Shown in pieces: positions 24,713 to 36,330 of a stretch of 64,000 nt of DNA. The DNA comes from Lentinus brumalis. Its lineage: Eukaryota; Basidiomycota; Agaricomycetes; Polyporales; Polyporaceae. Within the stretch, counting starts at the first letter, position 1. The number at the start of each line of letters is the position of its first letter. The DNA lies in the NCBI GenBank assembly GCA_001792895.1, contig MARA01000028.1:124001-188000 (forward strand), in the 5' to 3' direction. The position numbers and the translations under genes are program-made. Under the pieces are notes generated by a model. That model searched no databases. It was not told the origin of the DNA and saw only the letters and a list, made by a program, of their open reading frames with translations.

Positions 24713-26241
24713 TCAGCTCCATGGGATACCGGCCCAGGAAGGTTCCATCATCGCCTTGTAAGCTTCCCAATGTCGTAGCTCCCCCCACACCGCAGCTGTC
24801 GACTCTATTGAAGTCGACGATCTCACCGCTCGAGCCACCCTCACAGGCCCGTCCTGGCTCCAATAATCGTCCCTAAAATGCCAGTGCAGTTCTGCCGCAT
24901 TCAACGAGGGAACCTGCTCCAAGAGGCCGTGTACGAAGCAATTCCTCGCCTCGTCATGGTACGACGGCATGGCCTCTCGGAAAATGTAGGACGTCCAGTG
25001 GATGACCAACGTCTCCAGCGGCAGCCGGCGCAGGGTCGCAAGGACGTTTTCCTGCGGGACTTCGCATCAGTGAGGAGAACAGACCACCCGAGACTGGCAC
25101 TCACAAGCAACTTCATCAGCGGAGCAATACAGTACTCGGTGCTCCGGTAACTGGAAGTGTTTGCATGGAGTTCGAGACACTTGATGCCCGCGGCGGCAGG
25201 ATGTGTGCCCAACAGTGAGGCAAGAGAATATGCATGCTCCTCTCGGCTTGTCAAGAATGCAGACGTCTCCGAGTCTGTACTCGCCATTATTAGCGACAGA
25301 TGCACCGGGCGCATGTCGCTCAAGACTGGAGATAGCAAGCAGTTCATCCGCATCATCCAGGACACCGTCATGCGTAGGCAGGGTACGTGGTGGCGAAGTC
25401 CCAGATTATAGACATCGCCGGCATCCCCTACGATCTCCTGAAGGTCCGGCCAAGTAGGCTGTAGTCTGATATGGTTCGAGCGAAGGTCCTGGTCGCATGG
25501 AAAGTCAGGTTGATCTGATGCGAGGAAGGCTTCACTCGACACTATCGAGAGGTGCGTCAAAGCGGGGAACGCATCCGCGTATCGAGGAGTGGATGGGGAT
25601 GTGATGCCTTCGATGCTGAATTTCCGCAGCCTCGGATAAATCGTATACGGCGTGCTGGAGTGCGTATGGTTCCAGTGCGCAGTGCAGTGCAGTTCTTCTA
25701 GGGAGGACCTCATCTGTGATAGGACTTCGACGGGATCCGGGTTTGTGGCATCCGGCCGCGATGGCATGCCAGTCAGTCGGACACGTCGGAGACGCGAGCG
25801 CATGTTGCGAAGCATTTTGCAAATGACCTGTCCGGCATCAAACGCGACGAGTTCCTCTATTCCCTCGAGTGCGGCGAAGTCATCGACCAAATTGGGGTGG
25901 CAACTCAAGAGGGCCTCTGCGTGTTGGAGGGCGAGTCGCCGGAGGTTTGTCATACTTCGGAAACAAAAGTGCAGATTCTTGGATTTTGCGGAAAGCGAAG
26001 ACGCCTGGATGTCGAGGTCACGGATGTAGGACAAACGGCTGCCATTGTCCACGGAGAGGAACCGCATGACGGCTTCTGAATTTCCCCCATGAGAGTCCCT
26101 GAGGACCAAGGAATCGCTGAGCAGAGATCTTGTCGCCTCTTCGTGTAGACTGCGGCTGACTGTCATCAGGATACGCAGGGTACTCCTATCGCAATATCGA
26201 AGCACTACGAGCAGGATATCAATATTCAGGAGGGGAGCCAT
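24713..26241 (-). CDS. F-box-like protein, intact paralogue of 21557-23054
   Basis: Exon 1 from ATG 26241 opens with an F-box-like segment (LNIDILLVVLRYCDRSTLRI, SRSLHEEATRSLLSD) and continues with leucine-patterned repeats (MTNLRRLALQHAEALLSCHP, YPRLRKFSIEGITSP, ADAFPALTHLSIVSSEAF). A GTGAGT donor after LMKLL and an acceptor in CCCGCAG near 25055 join it to ENVLATLRRLPLETLVIHWT and LLEQVPSLNAAELHWHF, stop at 24713. The two F-box genes align along their length (shared LRYCDRSTL, ALEGIEE, MRSRLRRV, LGLRHHVPCLR) and have the intron in the same place, so they arose by duplication; identity looks near half. No frame defect in this copy. Predicted to be a substrate receptor of an SCF ligase; substrate unknown. 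Confidence 0.82.
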
Positions 26242-26866
26242 GTGCTGTGTGCGGAGGCATTGTCAGTATTTTTGAGAAGTACGAAGTCCATCAGAAACTT
26301 ACTGGATGTTTCGCCTGACGTCTGAGCAAGGAGACTAGAGCTTGGTAACCGTAAGTAAGTACGGGGCGCTTGATGAATTTGAACGTATGTCTTGATTACG
26401 TACTACATAGTGCTGTAGCACAGCACTAACTCTCCTTCCGCTGCCATAACCACTGCGATGTGGTACTCACTCGAGCTTTCCACCGCCATGTCCAACGGAT
26501 ACCCAGTATTTGTCTATCGTAGACCATCGGCCGATGAAGCTCATGCTCGATCTGCCGGAGGGTCAGCGATGATACTACTCATTCGTGACTCAAGGCCAGT
26601 TCCATTCCGATAAATTGAAGTAGGTCAACCCGGTACCGATATCTCGCAATTGGACTTCAAGTTTAGCCCAGGCCGCGGAATGTGCGTGCGGGAGCAGTTG
26701 CGCACCGGTAAGTAGGCTGTACGGCATGCCGGATACTCACGAGAACACATTCTGAGCTTCTCGCGGCTCTTCGCATATATACTCCGGCCCAGCACCTCTT
26801 ACTGGTGCCGGTACCACGATTCCTGTCTTTTACCACGCAGCTCCGCTATCGCTTTTAGCACTGACC
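26242..26866. promoter_or_regulatory. divergent promoter region of F-box gene and acyl-CoA ligase, TATA-like box at 26776
   Basis: About 625 bases between outward-pointing starts. TATATA at 26776-26781 lies about 90 bases upstream of the ligase ATG and is a reasonable TATA element. Confidence 0.5.
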
Positions 26867-29559
26867 ATGGCCGATGTCCATGCCGATGGCGGTCCTCTGC
26901 TGCATGTCCCAGACGACTTGACAATCGAACAATTCATCTTATACGAACAACATCCCGTCAAACCCCGATGGTACGACCAGCGACCTGTCCTGATAGACGA
27001 GGAGACTGGACGCGAGGTTGGATCAGACGAGGTGAGTGCGGCCATACTCCGAGTGTATTTTACGGTACAGGTTCGGGACGTCCGCTAATCGACAGGGTTG
27101 CACCACTGCAGTTACGGGCACGAACCCATGGGCTCGCAAACGCACTGAAATTGCGCTGGAATATAGGTAGGTTGTGTGTAGCGCTGTTCTCGGGCCCGTT
27201 ACTCAATTCTTGTGATTCTCCTCGTGTTTAGGGCACGATGATGTCGGTGAGGCTCTCACCGCTCCCACGAACCCGCGTGGATGCTGATACCCACACCACT
27301 GGCAGCGTGCATATTCAGTCCAAATCACATAGGTACAATATTGTGTCATCTGGTTCAGGTCGTTCCATTGACGATGACCTGCTTCAGATTACGTAGTCGC
27401 GCTATGGTTAATTTCTCGTCGACGACCCCATAAATGCAGAGCAAAGCTGACTGCTTCATAGGGCCGTACAGAAGTTGGGCGGCATCGTGTCGTAAGCCCT
27501 CCTAGGTCTCGGGCCATCCCGCTCGCTCCTTGCTCATGCGATGTACTAGGACCGCGAATCCGGCATACACGGCCGAAGAGCTGGTGTACCAACTGCGACT
27601 CATCAAAGCGCGGATACTCATTGTGCACCCATGGGTCCTGCCCGTTGCTCTTGAGGCAGCACGGACCTATGGCATCACTCCAGACCGTATCATACTGTTT
27701 GACCCGGTGGCGGGATCGTCGTTCGACAACATCCAGGATCTGGTCAAGCTCGGCCTCGGCCAAGTGCAGCAGTTCACACCTCTCCGACTCTCGCCAGGGG
27801 ACGCTAAAAAGAAGCTTGCACTGCTGTCGTTTTCGAGTGGTACGACTGGGAAACCGAAGGTATCCATCTCGCAGCCTCACCTTCTCAAGCTCGACATACT
27901 GATGCACGCTTTATGACTCCAGGCAGTCATGATCACACACTATTCGATCATCGCTAACTTGGTGCAGATCGTGCAATATTTGGATCTGAATAATGAGAGC
28001 GTACCGACAGAGCGTAAGATGTATCGGCCTGGAAGTGTTTCTCTGGCAAGTACGTTGTGTATGCCCAAGCACTACAAGAGCGCAGAACTGACATATTCGC
28101 GAAGTCGTTCCTTTCTACCGTAAGCCGGCGACACGAACACGCAGAGACATGCTGAGTGTTTCGCACAGATGCCTATGGAATGCACATGCTACTATTCGGG
28201 AACATGGTCCTCAAGGTGAGAGTGCCTGTCCCGCGCCGCGGCTCAATCCTGTTTCTCACAATAATCAAGAGCATAATCGTCATATCAGCGAAGTTCTCGC
28301 TTGAGAGGATGCTCCAGAGCATTCAACAATATCGTGTGACACACCTTTGGTCGGTCTGTGTCTTCACCTCGAGACGGCATACGCTAAAGTCTTGCCTCAG
28401 TATCGTACCGCCTCAAGTCCTCTTATTGTGCAAGGTAAACGCACGATCTTCAAGCTATAACTCGGACGGCACCTCACCCCCTTCAGAGCCCGATGGTGAA
28501 GAACTACGACTTGAGCTCAGTGTACTTCCTCATGTCTGGCGCCGCGCCCCTCAGTGCCGAGCTCCAGGAGCAGCTCGTGCGCACCCTCCCGAACTGCATC
28601 ATCGGACAGGGATACGGTACACCGTCCTCTCCCGATGACCTGAACCTCCGCGGATTCTATACTGACAAACCCCGAGCAGGCATGACAGAGATCGCCACCG
28701 GCGTGACCCACATCCCCCACGACCGCAAAGTCGCGACTCCAGGGAGCGCGGGCGTGCTCCTGCCCGGATTCATCGCGCGGGTAGTCAAGCCCGACGGCTC
28801 GCTCGCTGGGTACAACGAGCCCGGCGAGCTGCACCTGAACACCCCGTCCCGGTCGCTCGGCTACCTCGACAATCCCGCCGCGTGAGTCCCTCCGCTCGCT
28901 TCTGCCTTACTCGAAAGTGATCGTGAGCGCTGAGGCATTCCACAACAGGACGGCTGAAACCTACTACGACGGGTACGCTCCCCTACCATCGACTCACCCT
29001 GCAGCTTCCTGACACGGTGCGCGTTCTGCTTCCTGCACATTGCAGGTGGATCCGCACCGGCGACGAAGTCATCCTCACCGCGCGCAAAGAGCTCTTCATC
29101 ATCGACCGCATCAAGGAGCTCCTCAAAGTCCGCGGGTTCCAGGTCGCCCCCTCCGAGCTCGAGGGCCACCTGCTCGACCACCCGGACGTCGCAGACGTCT
29201 GCGTCGTCGGCATCCCAGACGACTTCAGCGGCGAGCTCCCGTGCGCGTTCGTCGTGCTCGCGCAAGGCGCGCAGGCCCGTGTCCAAGGAGATCCGCACGA
29301 ACGCACGAGGACGAAGGAAGCGCTTCTGAAGGTGCGTGCCACCCGTTTCGCCCTCGCATCGGAACGCGGGAAATAAAACAGTGTACGATGGCAGCATGTT
29401 GCCGACCACAAGACAGCCTACAAGCGACTAGCGGGGATCGAGTTCGTGGATGCTATCCCGAAGAACCCAAGCGGCAAGCTGCTGCGACGGGTCCTGCGGG
29501 AGCGAGCGCGCGCCATGGTCGCTCGAGGACAGCTGGTTGTTCTGCGCTCGAAGTTGTAG
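26867..29559 (+). CDS. peroxisomal acyl-CoA / 4-coumarate-CoA ligase-like adenylating enzyme
   Basis: About fifteen exons, all joined in frame by GT-AG introns. Spliced landmarks in order: an N-terminal IEQFILYEQHPVKPRW; ACIFSPNHIDYVVALW; VQKLGGIVSTANPAYTAEEL; the AMP-binding P-loop LLSFSSGTTGKPK; AVMITHYSIIANL; AIVPFYHAYGMHMLLFG; FSLERMLQSIQQYRVTHLCI; VPPQVLLLCK; YFLMSGAAPLSAELQEQLV; the adenine motif GQGYGMTE; GYLDNPAATAETYYDGWIRT; the hinge and C-domain IIDRIKELLKVRGFQVAPSE; and PKNPSGKLLRRVLRE with the catalytic lysine. The last three residues are SKL, a classical PTS1, so the enzyme should be imported into peroxisomes. It activates a carboxylic acid with ATP and loads CoA; fatty-acid or phenylpropanoid substrates are both possible. 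The SIIVISAKFS exon (about 28270) shows no defect. Confidence 0.92.
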
Positions 29560-29983
29560 CTCGTGAACGGCGGAGCATACATACACAAGATGATGCACGG
29601 CACGTATACATACGCATGGTCCCATCATGATGCATGACACACAACCCAGGTCGACCATCCAAATGCACGCTCTCTCGCGGTACGCAGGTGCCGCCGGAGC
29701 TCCATGATTTCAAAGACATATATTACAGTAGGAAGTACACGTTCATGCTTCTAGAACGATGCGAGACACGACGAACCAACAGAGAACAAACACGACAACG
29801 ACTACTAACGGAACCGCCAAGGAACGGAGAGGGATGGATGGATGGGACGGGGCTGGGGCTGGGGCTGGGACTCGAGCGCGAATGCAAGATGCTAAACGAG
29901 TACACAAGATGCAACGAGGAAGGAGGAATGAGGAGGGGCAGATTGGGATGGGAATGTCGGCGTCGGGGGGATCAATAACGAGC

Positions 29984-30027
29984 GTGTGTGTGTGTGTGTG
30001 TGTGTGTGGTGGGGGGAGGGGGGGGCG
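29984..30027 (+). repeat. (GT)13 microsatellite followed by G-runs
   Basis: An uninterrupted GT dinucleotide tract at 29984-30009 runs directly into GGTGGGGGGAGGGGGGGG. The G-runs could form a quadruplex in DNA or in the 3' UTR of the ligase mRNA. Likely length-polymorphic between strains. Confidence 0.9.
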
Positions 30028-30278
30028 TATCCGGAGAGGTATCATCTTTCATCTTCCCAAAGTATATCCAAGTACTGTAGTAGCTGCTAGTAGCGTATAT
30101 GTATAACAGTGGGCGGGAAACCGTGAACGTAGGAGCCGGAACGGGAAACGATATGATATGTCCATCGGGGGTAATAGGATAGTAGGATAGCGAGATAACG
30201 ATGTACGAGCCCGAGACGGTATCTTGCGCGTGATGCGATGCGAGCTGGCGGAAAAATATATGGGTCGCAGGGCGGACG

Positions 30279-30295
30279 AGGAGAGAGAGAGAGAG
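30279..30295 (+). repeat. GA dinucleotide tract
   Basis: Short GAGAGAGAGAGAG tract in the convergent intergenic region. Confidence 0.8.
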
Positions 30296-30577
30296 CGCCA
30301 TTAGATGCATGTTCACAGTAAAAAGGAAGAGAAAAATCGTCAACGAGTGTGCGAGTGTCCAGAGAGAGTAATTCGAGAGGATATCCAGGCCGTGGAAGCC
30401 ATGCTTCCTTTTCCTCGGAGGAGAGACCACGGGCGGAGAAAGTGCTGGTATGTTGTGGAGGAGTGCTGGTACGACGTGGCCGTGAGGCCAGGGAGGACAG
30501 ATAAGACGAGTTGGCAACGGAGGAGAGCCGAGGAGGAGCAAGAGACAGGCGGGGGCGGGGGGCCGGGGACCACTCAC

Positions 30578-33500
30578 TCACGGCGAGCCACCCCTATGCC
30601 CAAACGCCCTCAGCCTTCTCAAAATCTCATCCATCTCCGGCTGCTGCCCGCGCACCCCACTGCCCGTCCGCACATGCGCCGAAGCCGCCCTATCCCTCCC
30701 CGGCTTCGTCCGATCGAGCACCTGCCCAATCGACACCGACGGCGACGACGCGCTCGACGCAGACGCAGACACCGACACCGACACCGACGACGCCGACAGC
30801 CTCCGGGTCAGACTCGGGCTCTCTCTCACAAAGCCACCCTGGCCCTGGCCCTGGAAGCCGAACCGCGACTCGTCCGGTACCATCCCCGTGCGCGGCGTCT
30901 CCGGGATCGACGACAGCCCCGACCCGACCGACGAGGACGAGTGGAGGGTCGACAGAGAAGGGAGCGACGACAGCGTCGAGCTGTCGCTCCGCGCGTGCAT
31001 ATCCCGGTCCGCACCCGGGCTCGGAGAGCGCGAGCCCAAGATCGACGGCGACGCGTCAGGCATCGGCAGCCCGAGGCCCAGTCCAGCGTGCGCCCGCCTC
31101 ACCATGGGCGAACCAGTGCTCGACCTCGAGCCCGAGCTGGGAGACGCAGCGACAGGCGACGTCGATGGCCCGGGGATGGCAGGCGAGCTCGTCCGCCTCG
31201 CAAGCTTCGACCCAGAGCCGACCTGCCGAGACGCGAAAGTGGCCGGTGGGAATTGCGGGACCCCGCTCGACGCGTTCGGGACAGTGTTCGACCGCCTCGA
31301 CCGCGTCTTCAGCGCAGGGCCGCCGGGTGCCACGACGCCAGGGCTCGCTGCGGGCGCAGCGATGAACTCCGAAATGGTCGTCTGCAGCTCCACAAGCCCC
31401 TCCTCGACGCTCCCCGCGGGCGAGTCGAACGACATCCGCAAGCTGTCCGACCCGAGCGAGGCTGCGCTCCGGATACTCGCCGAGCGGTCGTGCGGAGACG
31501 CGAACATCTTCCTCACGGGCGCAGGAGGCCCGGGCTGAGCTCGAGGGAGGGTACTGCTGTCCGCACGCGCCGGATCCGGCCTCAGGCTGTCCTTCCCGCC
31601 GTTGGCCACGAGCCACTTCAGGCCCTTCATCTCGCGCTCGCACCGCGCCGCGTCCGCCTCCAGCGCCTCCACCCTATGCATCATCTCTGCCTTCTCCAGC
31701 GCGTGCCTCTCCGTGAGGCTCAGCAGGTACGCCGACAGCCGCGTGTACTTCTCGTGCTGCAGCCGCAGCGCCTCGCGGAGCTGCTCGGTGGTCGCGTTCT
31801 GGTCCCCGAGCACGAGCAGCACCGGGTCTTCGCGGACGGGTGTCCGGATGGACGGCGCCTCGCGGTCCGTCTCGACGTCGCTGGTCGTGCGCGACGGCGA
31901 CGGCGGGATGCTCATGCTAGCGAGCGAGTCAGGCGACTTTGCGCCCTGCGCACGCGATGGCGCTGTCTCGGTTCTTGAGAGTACGAGAGGCGGGAGCGTT
32001 CGGCGGGGACTGACGGGAGAGGGGATCGCGCGGTACGGAAGGAGTCTGAGGTAGTAGGTGTTTGTGCCGAGCGAGCCCCGCTTGCGGGGGAGACGGGAGC
32101 GGCTCCTTCGGGGGACCTGTCGCAGGAGGGGCGTGCCATGTCCGCTTGAGTGGAGGAGGAATGCGCCTCGGTTGCTGCTGCGGTGTCGGAGCGTGGGAGC
32201 TCTGCGGCGAGTGTGATGAGCGGGAATTGGACGCGGCGACGGTGTTGCTGCGGGATAGTGCCGGGGCGTCGTGAGGGGAGGTTTGGGCTGCGAGTGACTT
32301 GGGGTCCGAGGGCATCTTGCGTATCTTGGGAGCGGTCGCAGTGATCTCTTTCTTCAGGCGGTTGAGCTGCAGGACGCTGAAGTGCCGCCGCTCCTGACGC
32401 GATGGAGAAAAGCCGACCGTTGCGGGAGGAGTTGGATTGGAGCTATTGAATGACACAGTCCCTCGCCGCGGCTGGGCCTCCGACCGACCGATGTCGAAGT
32501 GGTCCTTGCGGAGAAAGCTTTCCTCCTTGAAGGATGTAGCAGACGCCATCGGATCTGGTGGGAACATCGACGGAAGCTGGGCGATGGAGTGAGTGGACGT
32601 TGAGGGACTAGGAACATCAGCGGAGGTGGGAGTCTCTGGAGTAGCGGTCCTTTCGCTCCTATCGCTCCTATCGCTCGCCGTCGGCGTAGGGAGAGAGGAC
32701 TCGTTCGGCCGCTGGGGAGAAGGGGGTCCTGGGGCTGAACGGGGCGCAGTGTATGCGCCCGCCGCTTCGTGCATGGTATTGTGCGGCGGGGACACCGTGA
32801 TGATCGGCCGCATGGAGGATCGACTGTCGGTGCTCCGTCTGTTCGACTCGAACGAGCCCTTTTGCTTGCGCATATTGAGGAGGACACTAGACGGAGAAGC
32901 ATACTGCCCCTTGGTTGGTGATGCGAGACTGGTACGCGCCGTATCAGACCGAGATCTGTAGCCAGGTGCAATGATATCCAGCGGAGGAAGGGGCGGTAGG
33001 TCTCTCGAGGGCGTCCTTCCGCTCGGTCTGTATCAATGTGGCATCAGCACATATCCCAACGGTTCTTATACTCGAAGACGTAAACAGTACGTCGGTGTCA
33101 GTCATACGGAAACATGCCGCAGATAGACTTTCCTCGATCATCACGAGATACACGAGGCTATCGAGAACGTTGTGGCGGCGCCACGAAGTCATTGCGTGCC
33201 GACGCAACGGCGACGGACCGAGTCTGTAGTACGGTCGCTCCAAGGGTATCGTGTGTCGCAAAATTGCGTAGTGACGATATGCGCAGGCTTGTGAATCACA
33301 CGCCAAGTGTCAATGCGGCTGATGAGCGCATTCCTGAGCACGAGGAGCCATTTCCGGCAGCAACAATCACGGCGCCAGATATGGCCGGTTCCCCGAGGGG
33401 ACGAACGTTATACTGACACGCATACACGCGGACAGGGACTAGAAGCAGGCAAGAAGCGGCGACATGCGCGCCACGAACAAAGCCTATATGTAGCCGGAGC

Positions 33501-33902
33501 CGCTCAATTAGAAGGAGAAGCTCACCCTGCTGCTGGCGGTTGATTTCCGCCGTGGACGACCTCGCCGGCGTGGTCGTCCCTCGCCCCGGTGGGAGTCGCG
33601 ACCGCTGCGGCTGCTGTAGCGGCAGCAGCTACGCCAGTGTTGGCGGGAGACGGGGAGAAGCTGGGTTTGCGCTTGCGGCCGAGAAACGCGAACTTGGACC
33701 TGTTTTTAGGCGGGGTGACCGGTTCAGGTAGGTAGGGAACGGGGGGCGGGGGCTGGAGGTCTGAGCTTGTCTTGGGGTCGTGTCTGCCGCGGAGGAAGTC
33801 TGAGATGTCGGAGGTCCTGGAGCGGACGCGACTGGAGGGCGAGAGGGTGGGAGGCATCGTCGGGGTCGTGGGGGACGGCGAGGAAGGGCAAGAGGGCAGC
33901 AA
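30578..33902 (-). CDS. Ser/Pro-rich coiled-coil protein of unknown function
   Basis: Read leftwards in three supported exons. Exon 1 (33902 or ATG 33857, to about 33528) encodes SRVRSRTSDISDFLRGRHD, PKNRSKFAFLGRKRKPSF and an alanine run. A phase-2 GTGAGC donor joins it to the exon near 33030 (PSGRTPSRDLPPLPPLDIIA, then MRKQKGSFESNRRSTDS), which carries FSVLQLNRLKKEITATAPKI and ends near 32010. A 91-base intron (GTACCG donor, GCGCAG acceptor) best explains the frame change to GAKSPDSLASMSIPPSPSRT. The last exon contains one clear coiled coil (TTEQLREALRLQHEKYTRLS, LTERHALEKAEMMHRVEALE) and a long Ser/Pro/Gly tail with SVSVSVSASAS, stop at 30578. No known domain. The overall look is of a disordered cytoskeletal or polarity adaptor, which is only a guess. 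Another exon upstream of 33902 cannot be excluded. Confidence 0.65.
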
Positions 33903-36330
33903 GGAGCGTGTCTAGGTCGGGAGGGGATGCATGCGAGAAGGCAGGAGACAAGGAGACGGTCGAGACCGGGGAGCAGAGGGGACGCGGGGCGGGGCGGTTG
34001 GGGTCTTAAGGGCTCGTTTGCGACGGCGCCTGTGCGGACATTGGGATGTGACTGGCGGTGAGGGACGCGTCGCTGAGAGCCATGCGTCCGTCCTCGCTGT
34101 GAAGGGTTCCAGACCCCCCCGCATATGGCAGTCCACTCAATCCCCGTTAATTATTACGCGCAGGCGCGAATCGCCCGCCAGATCCCAATCGTAGCACATC
34201 ACACCGCCCGCTCCCTGGGGCACTGCCTGCCAAATGCAGGCGTAAAAAGTTCCGCGCGTCGTGTGCAGCAGCCGAGCGCTGTCCCCGCCTCCCGTCTTGT
34301 CTAGTCGCGCACCTCGCCCCCGGAGCCCCGACGCCCGACGACGACCCCGGCCCTCCGGCGACCGAGCATGACAGCACGGCGTGGCCGGCGGTGCGCGAGG
34401 GTGCGCGGAAGTAAAATGCACGAGCCGACTGATGCGCCTAGCCGCCGCATAATGAAGTACCCAGCGCCCATCTCGCCCTGCCCGCTGCCCGGAAAAGGCG
34501 ACTTGCTCGGAAATTGTCACAAAATCGGGACTTTGTCGCAGACTGGGCCGCCGCTCAGCGAACGACATCAGCACTCATATCGTCGCGGAGTCTGCAAACG
34601 AGGGTCCCAACCGTCTGGCCAATCGTCTCCGGCGCCGTCTTTCCTCTTGTTCCGCAATCTTCTCGACCCGGTGCTCGCCTTGTTCCCCGGCGAAAGTCCC
34701 GGTGTCCCGCGCTCCAATCGGTCTCCTACGGACGAGCGCATCAGTCGAGACTCGAAGGTGAGTATGCAGCTTCTCGGCGGCAGTAGAAGCTCAAAAAATT
34801 ACAAGTTCACGATGATGGATTGATTGGCATCAACAAGGACTCCAGAGACCAGAAGTCCCCCGCAGAGAACCCCAAGGTCCGAGTACGCACGCTCGTACAC
34901 CCAGTGGCCTCCGAGCTCGAGCATCACTCAAGACTCAAACCTCGCCGTCGAGAAGCAGATCGCCAGCTTCTACACAGCACGGCCGCTCGGCGGACGTCAG
35001 GTATCTGACAGATTGCGGCTTCTGAAGAACTTCTGGGCGTAAGCATGCATACATGCTCAGCCATACTCAGAGTCGGCGAATCCAGGATATGAGATTCGAA
35101 AATCCGGCAAGAAGTACATAGGCAATCTGAGCGTCGGCAGAGAGGCCAGAGGCGAGATCAAGCTGGTGATGGACGCGGAGGCCTGGAACCAGCCCAGAGA
35201 TCTTGACACCTGAAGCTATGTAAGCCCCGAGCACTGAGCAGGTTCCCGCGGACGCGTGTACATAGGCGGCAGTCGCGTTGAGCTCGTGGACGGGATATCT
35301 ATAGGTAAGCACGTCTGTCATGACATGTATATTCTCGTTCTCCCCAGTACCTCTAGGCTCTCCGACGACAAACAAAAGCAGCACTTACATACAATACATA
35401 CCCTCAGACTGCGTCGCAGAATCGATCGATGCGAGATCAGCAAGCACTCGCGTACCCAAACGTCTGATCTGCGCACGCAGATCGCGAGCTCGTCTACGTC
35501 TACGTCTACGTCTAGTATCTACCGTCTCGAGATGAGATGGAAATCACTCGATGGCCATTGGCGAGGAATCAGGAATGGGGAATGGGGAATGGAGCTCGGA
35601 GACTCAGAGCCTTGTTCGAATGTGAATCGTGATTGATAGGTACGGTGCGCAGCGTGCAGCACGCTTGCGCAACTGCACGGTCTCGGTCTCGGTCCCGTCG
35701 ACGAACAAGCCCCCCAAGTTCACCCTCAGGCTCATCTCATCATTTGATGATACAGGATATATAAGCCGCTGCGTCCCGTTCGCGCCATGCGTTCCATACT
35801 ACAGCAAGATAAACAAGCATCGTACTCAACGGATGCTTGCCCTCGAACACCAATAAACAGATAACTATGCGATCCAGCGCAGGGAGCCCAATCCCAATCC
35901 ACGCCGCTGCCTTACGATGTAAGCAGCCTTCAGGAATCAGCCTTCAGGAATCAGGATTCAATATTCAGCAATCCAAGTCTCATTGTCAAGCCCATCCCTG
36001 CGACGTCAGTCAGACACACGCGCCCCAGATCCCGCGCCGGTTCACCCACCCGAACCCACCAAAGTCGCCCCCGGGCGGACGGGCGGTCGCGTGACACAGC
36101 GGGGCATCCTCGAGTTTGCCTTCGACCTGCAGCTGAATCAGCGCAGCATGCGCGGGCCGGTTGACTGCTCCCAGAACACGACAACACGGAGCGTCCGATG
36201 ATGCGAGTCAGACGATACATACGATGCGCGAATTGCGTTCGGATCGATGAAGTGAAGTCCGAGGCCGTTGGAATTTGAATTCGAATCGGGGGTGGTTCGC
36301 AGCCATCGAGCAATCAGCGTTGATCATTAG
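33903..36330. other. 2.4 kb region without supported gene, short tandem repeats
   Basis: Likely promoter of the coiled-coil gene at its left end. A 72-codon plus frame at 34824-35042 and a 105-codon minus frame at 35067-35384 (hydrophobic C-terminus) have no recognisable motif or partner exon and are left unassigned. Simple repeats: ACGTCT-type hexamers at about 35492-35515, GGAATG units near 35572-35590, and a repeated TTCAGGAATCAG near 35930-35955. Confidence 0.45.

Larger units (their letters stand above)
29560..30577. other. convergent intergenic region with simple repeats
   Basis: 1 kb between two 3' ends. Holds a GGGGCT-type tandem run (about 29850-29872), a (GT)13 tract, a purine G-run and a GA tract. 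Open frames here are low-complexity shadows. Confidence 0.6.

Noticed and set aside
27240..27540. Decay of the acyl-CoA ligase in its N-terminal part
   Set aside because: Stops vanish when four short introns are removed; the join gives ACIFSPNHIDYVVALW and VQKLGGIVSTANPAY.
29972..30577. 201-codon minus frame over the repeats
   Set aside because: Low-complexity translation of the GT and G tracts; it lies beyond the stop of the coiled-coil gene with no splice link.
30305..31978. 557-codon plus-strand open frame
   Set aside because: It is the antisense shadow of the coiled-coil gene: very Arg-rich, with no motifs, while the opposite strand has a clear coiled coil.
31960..32060. Frame break in the coiled-coil gene
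   Set aside because: A 91-base GT-AG intron explains the change; it would also need the opposite correction from the other breaks.
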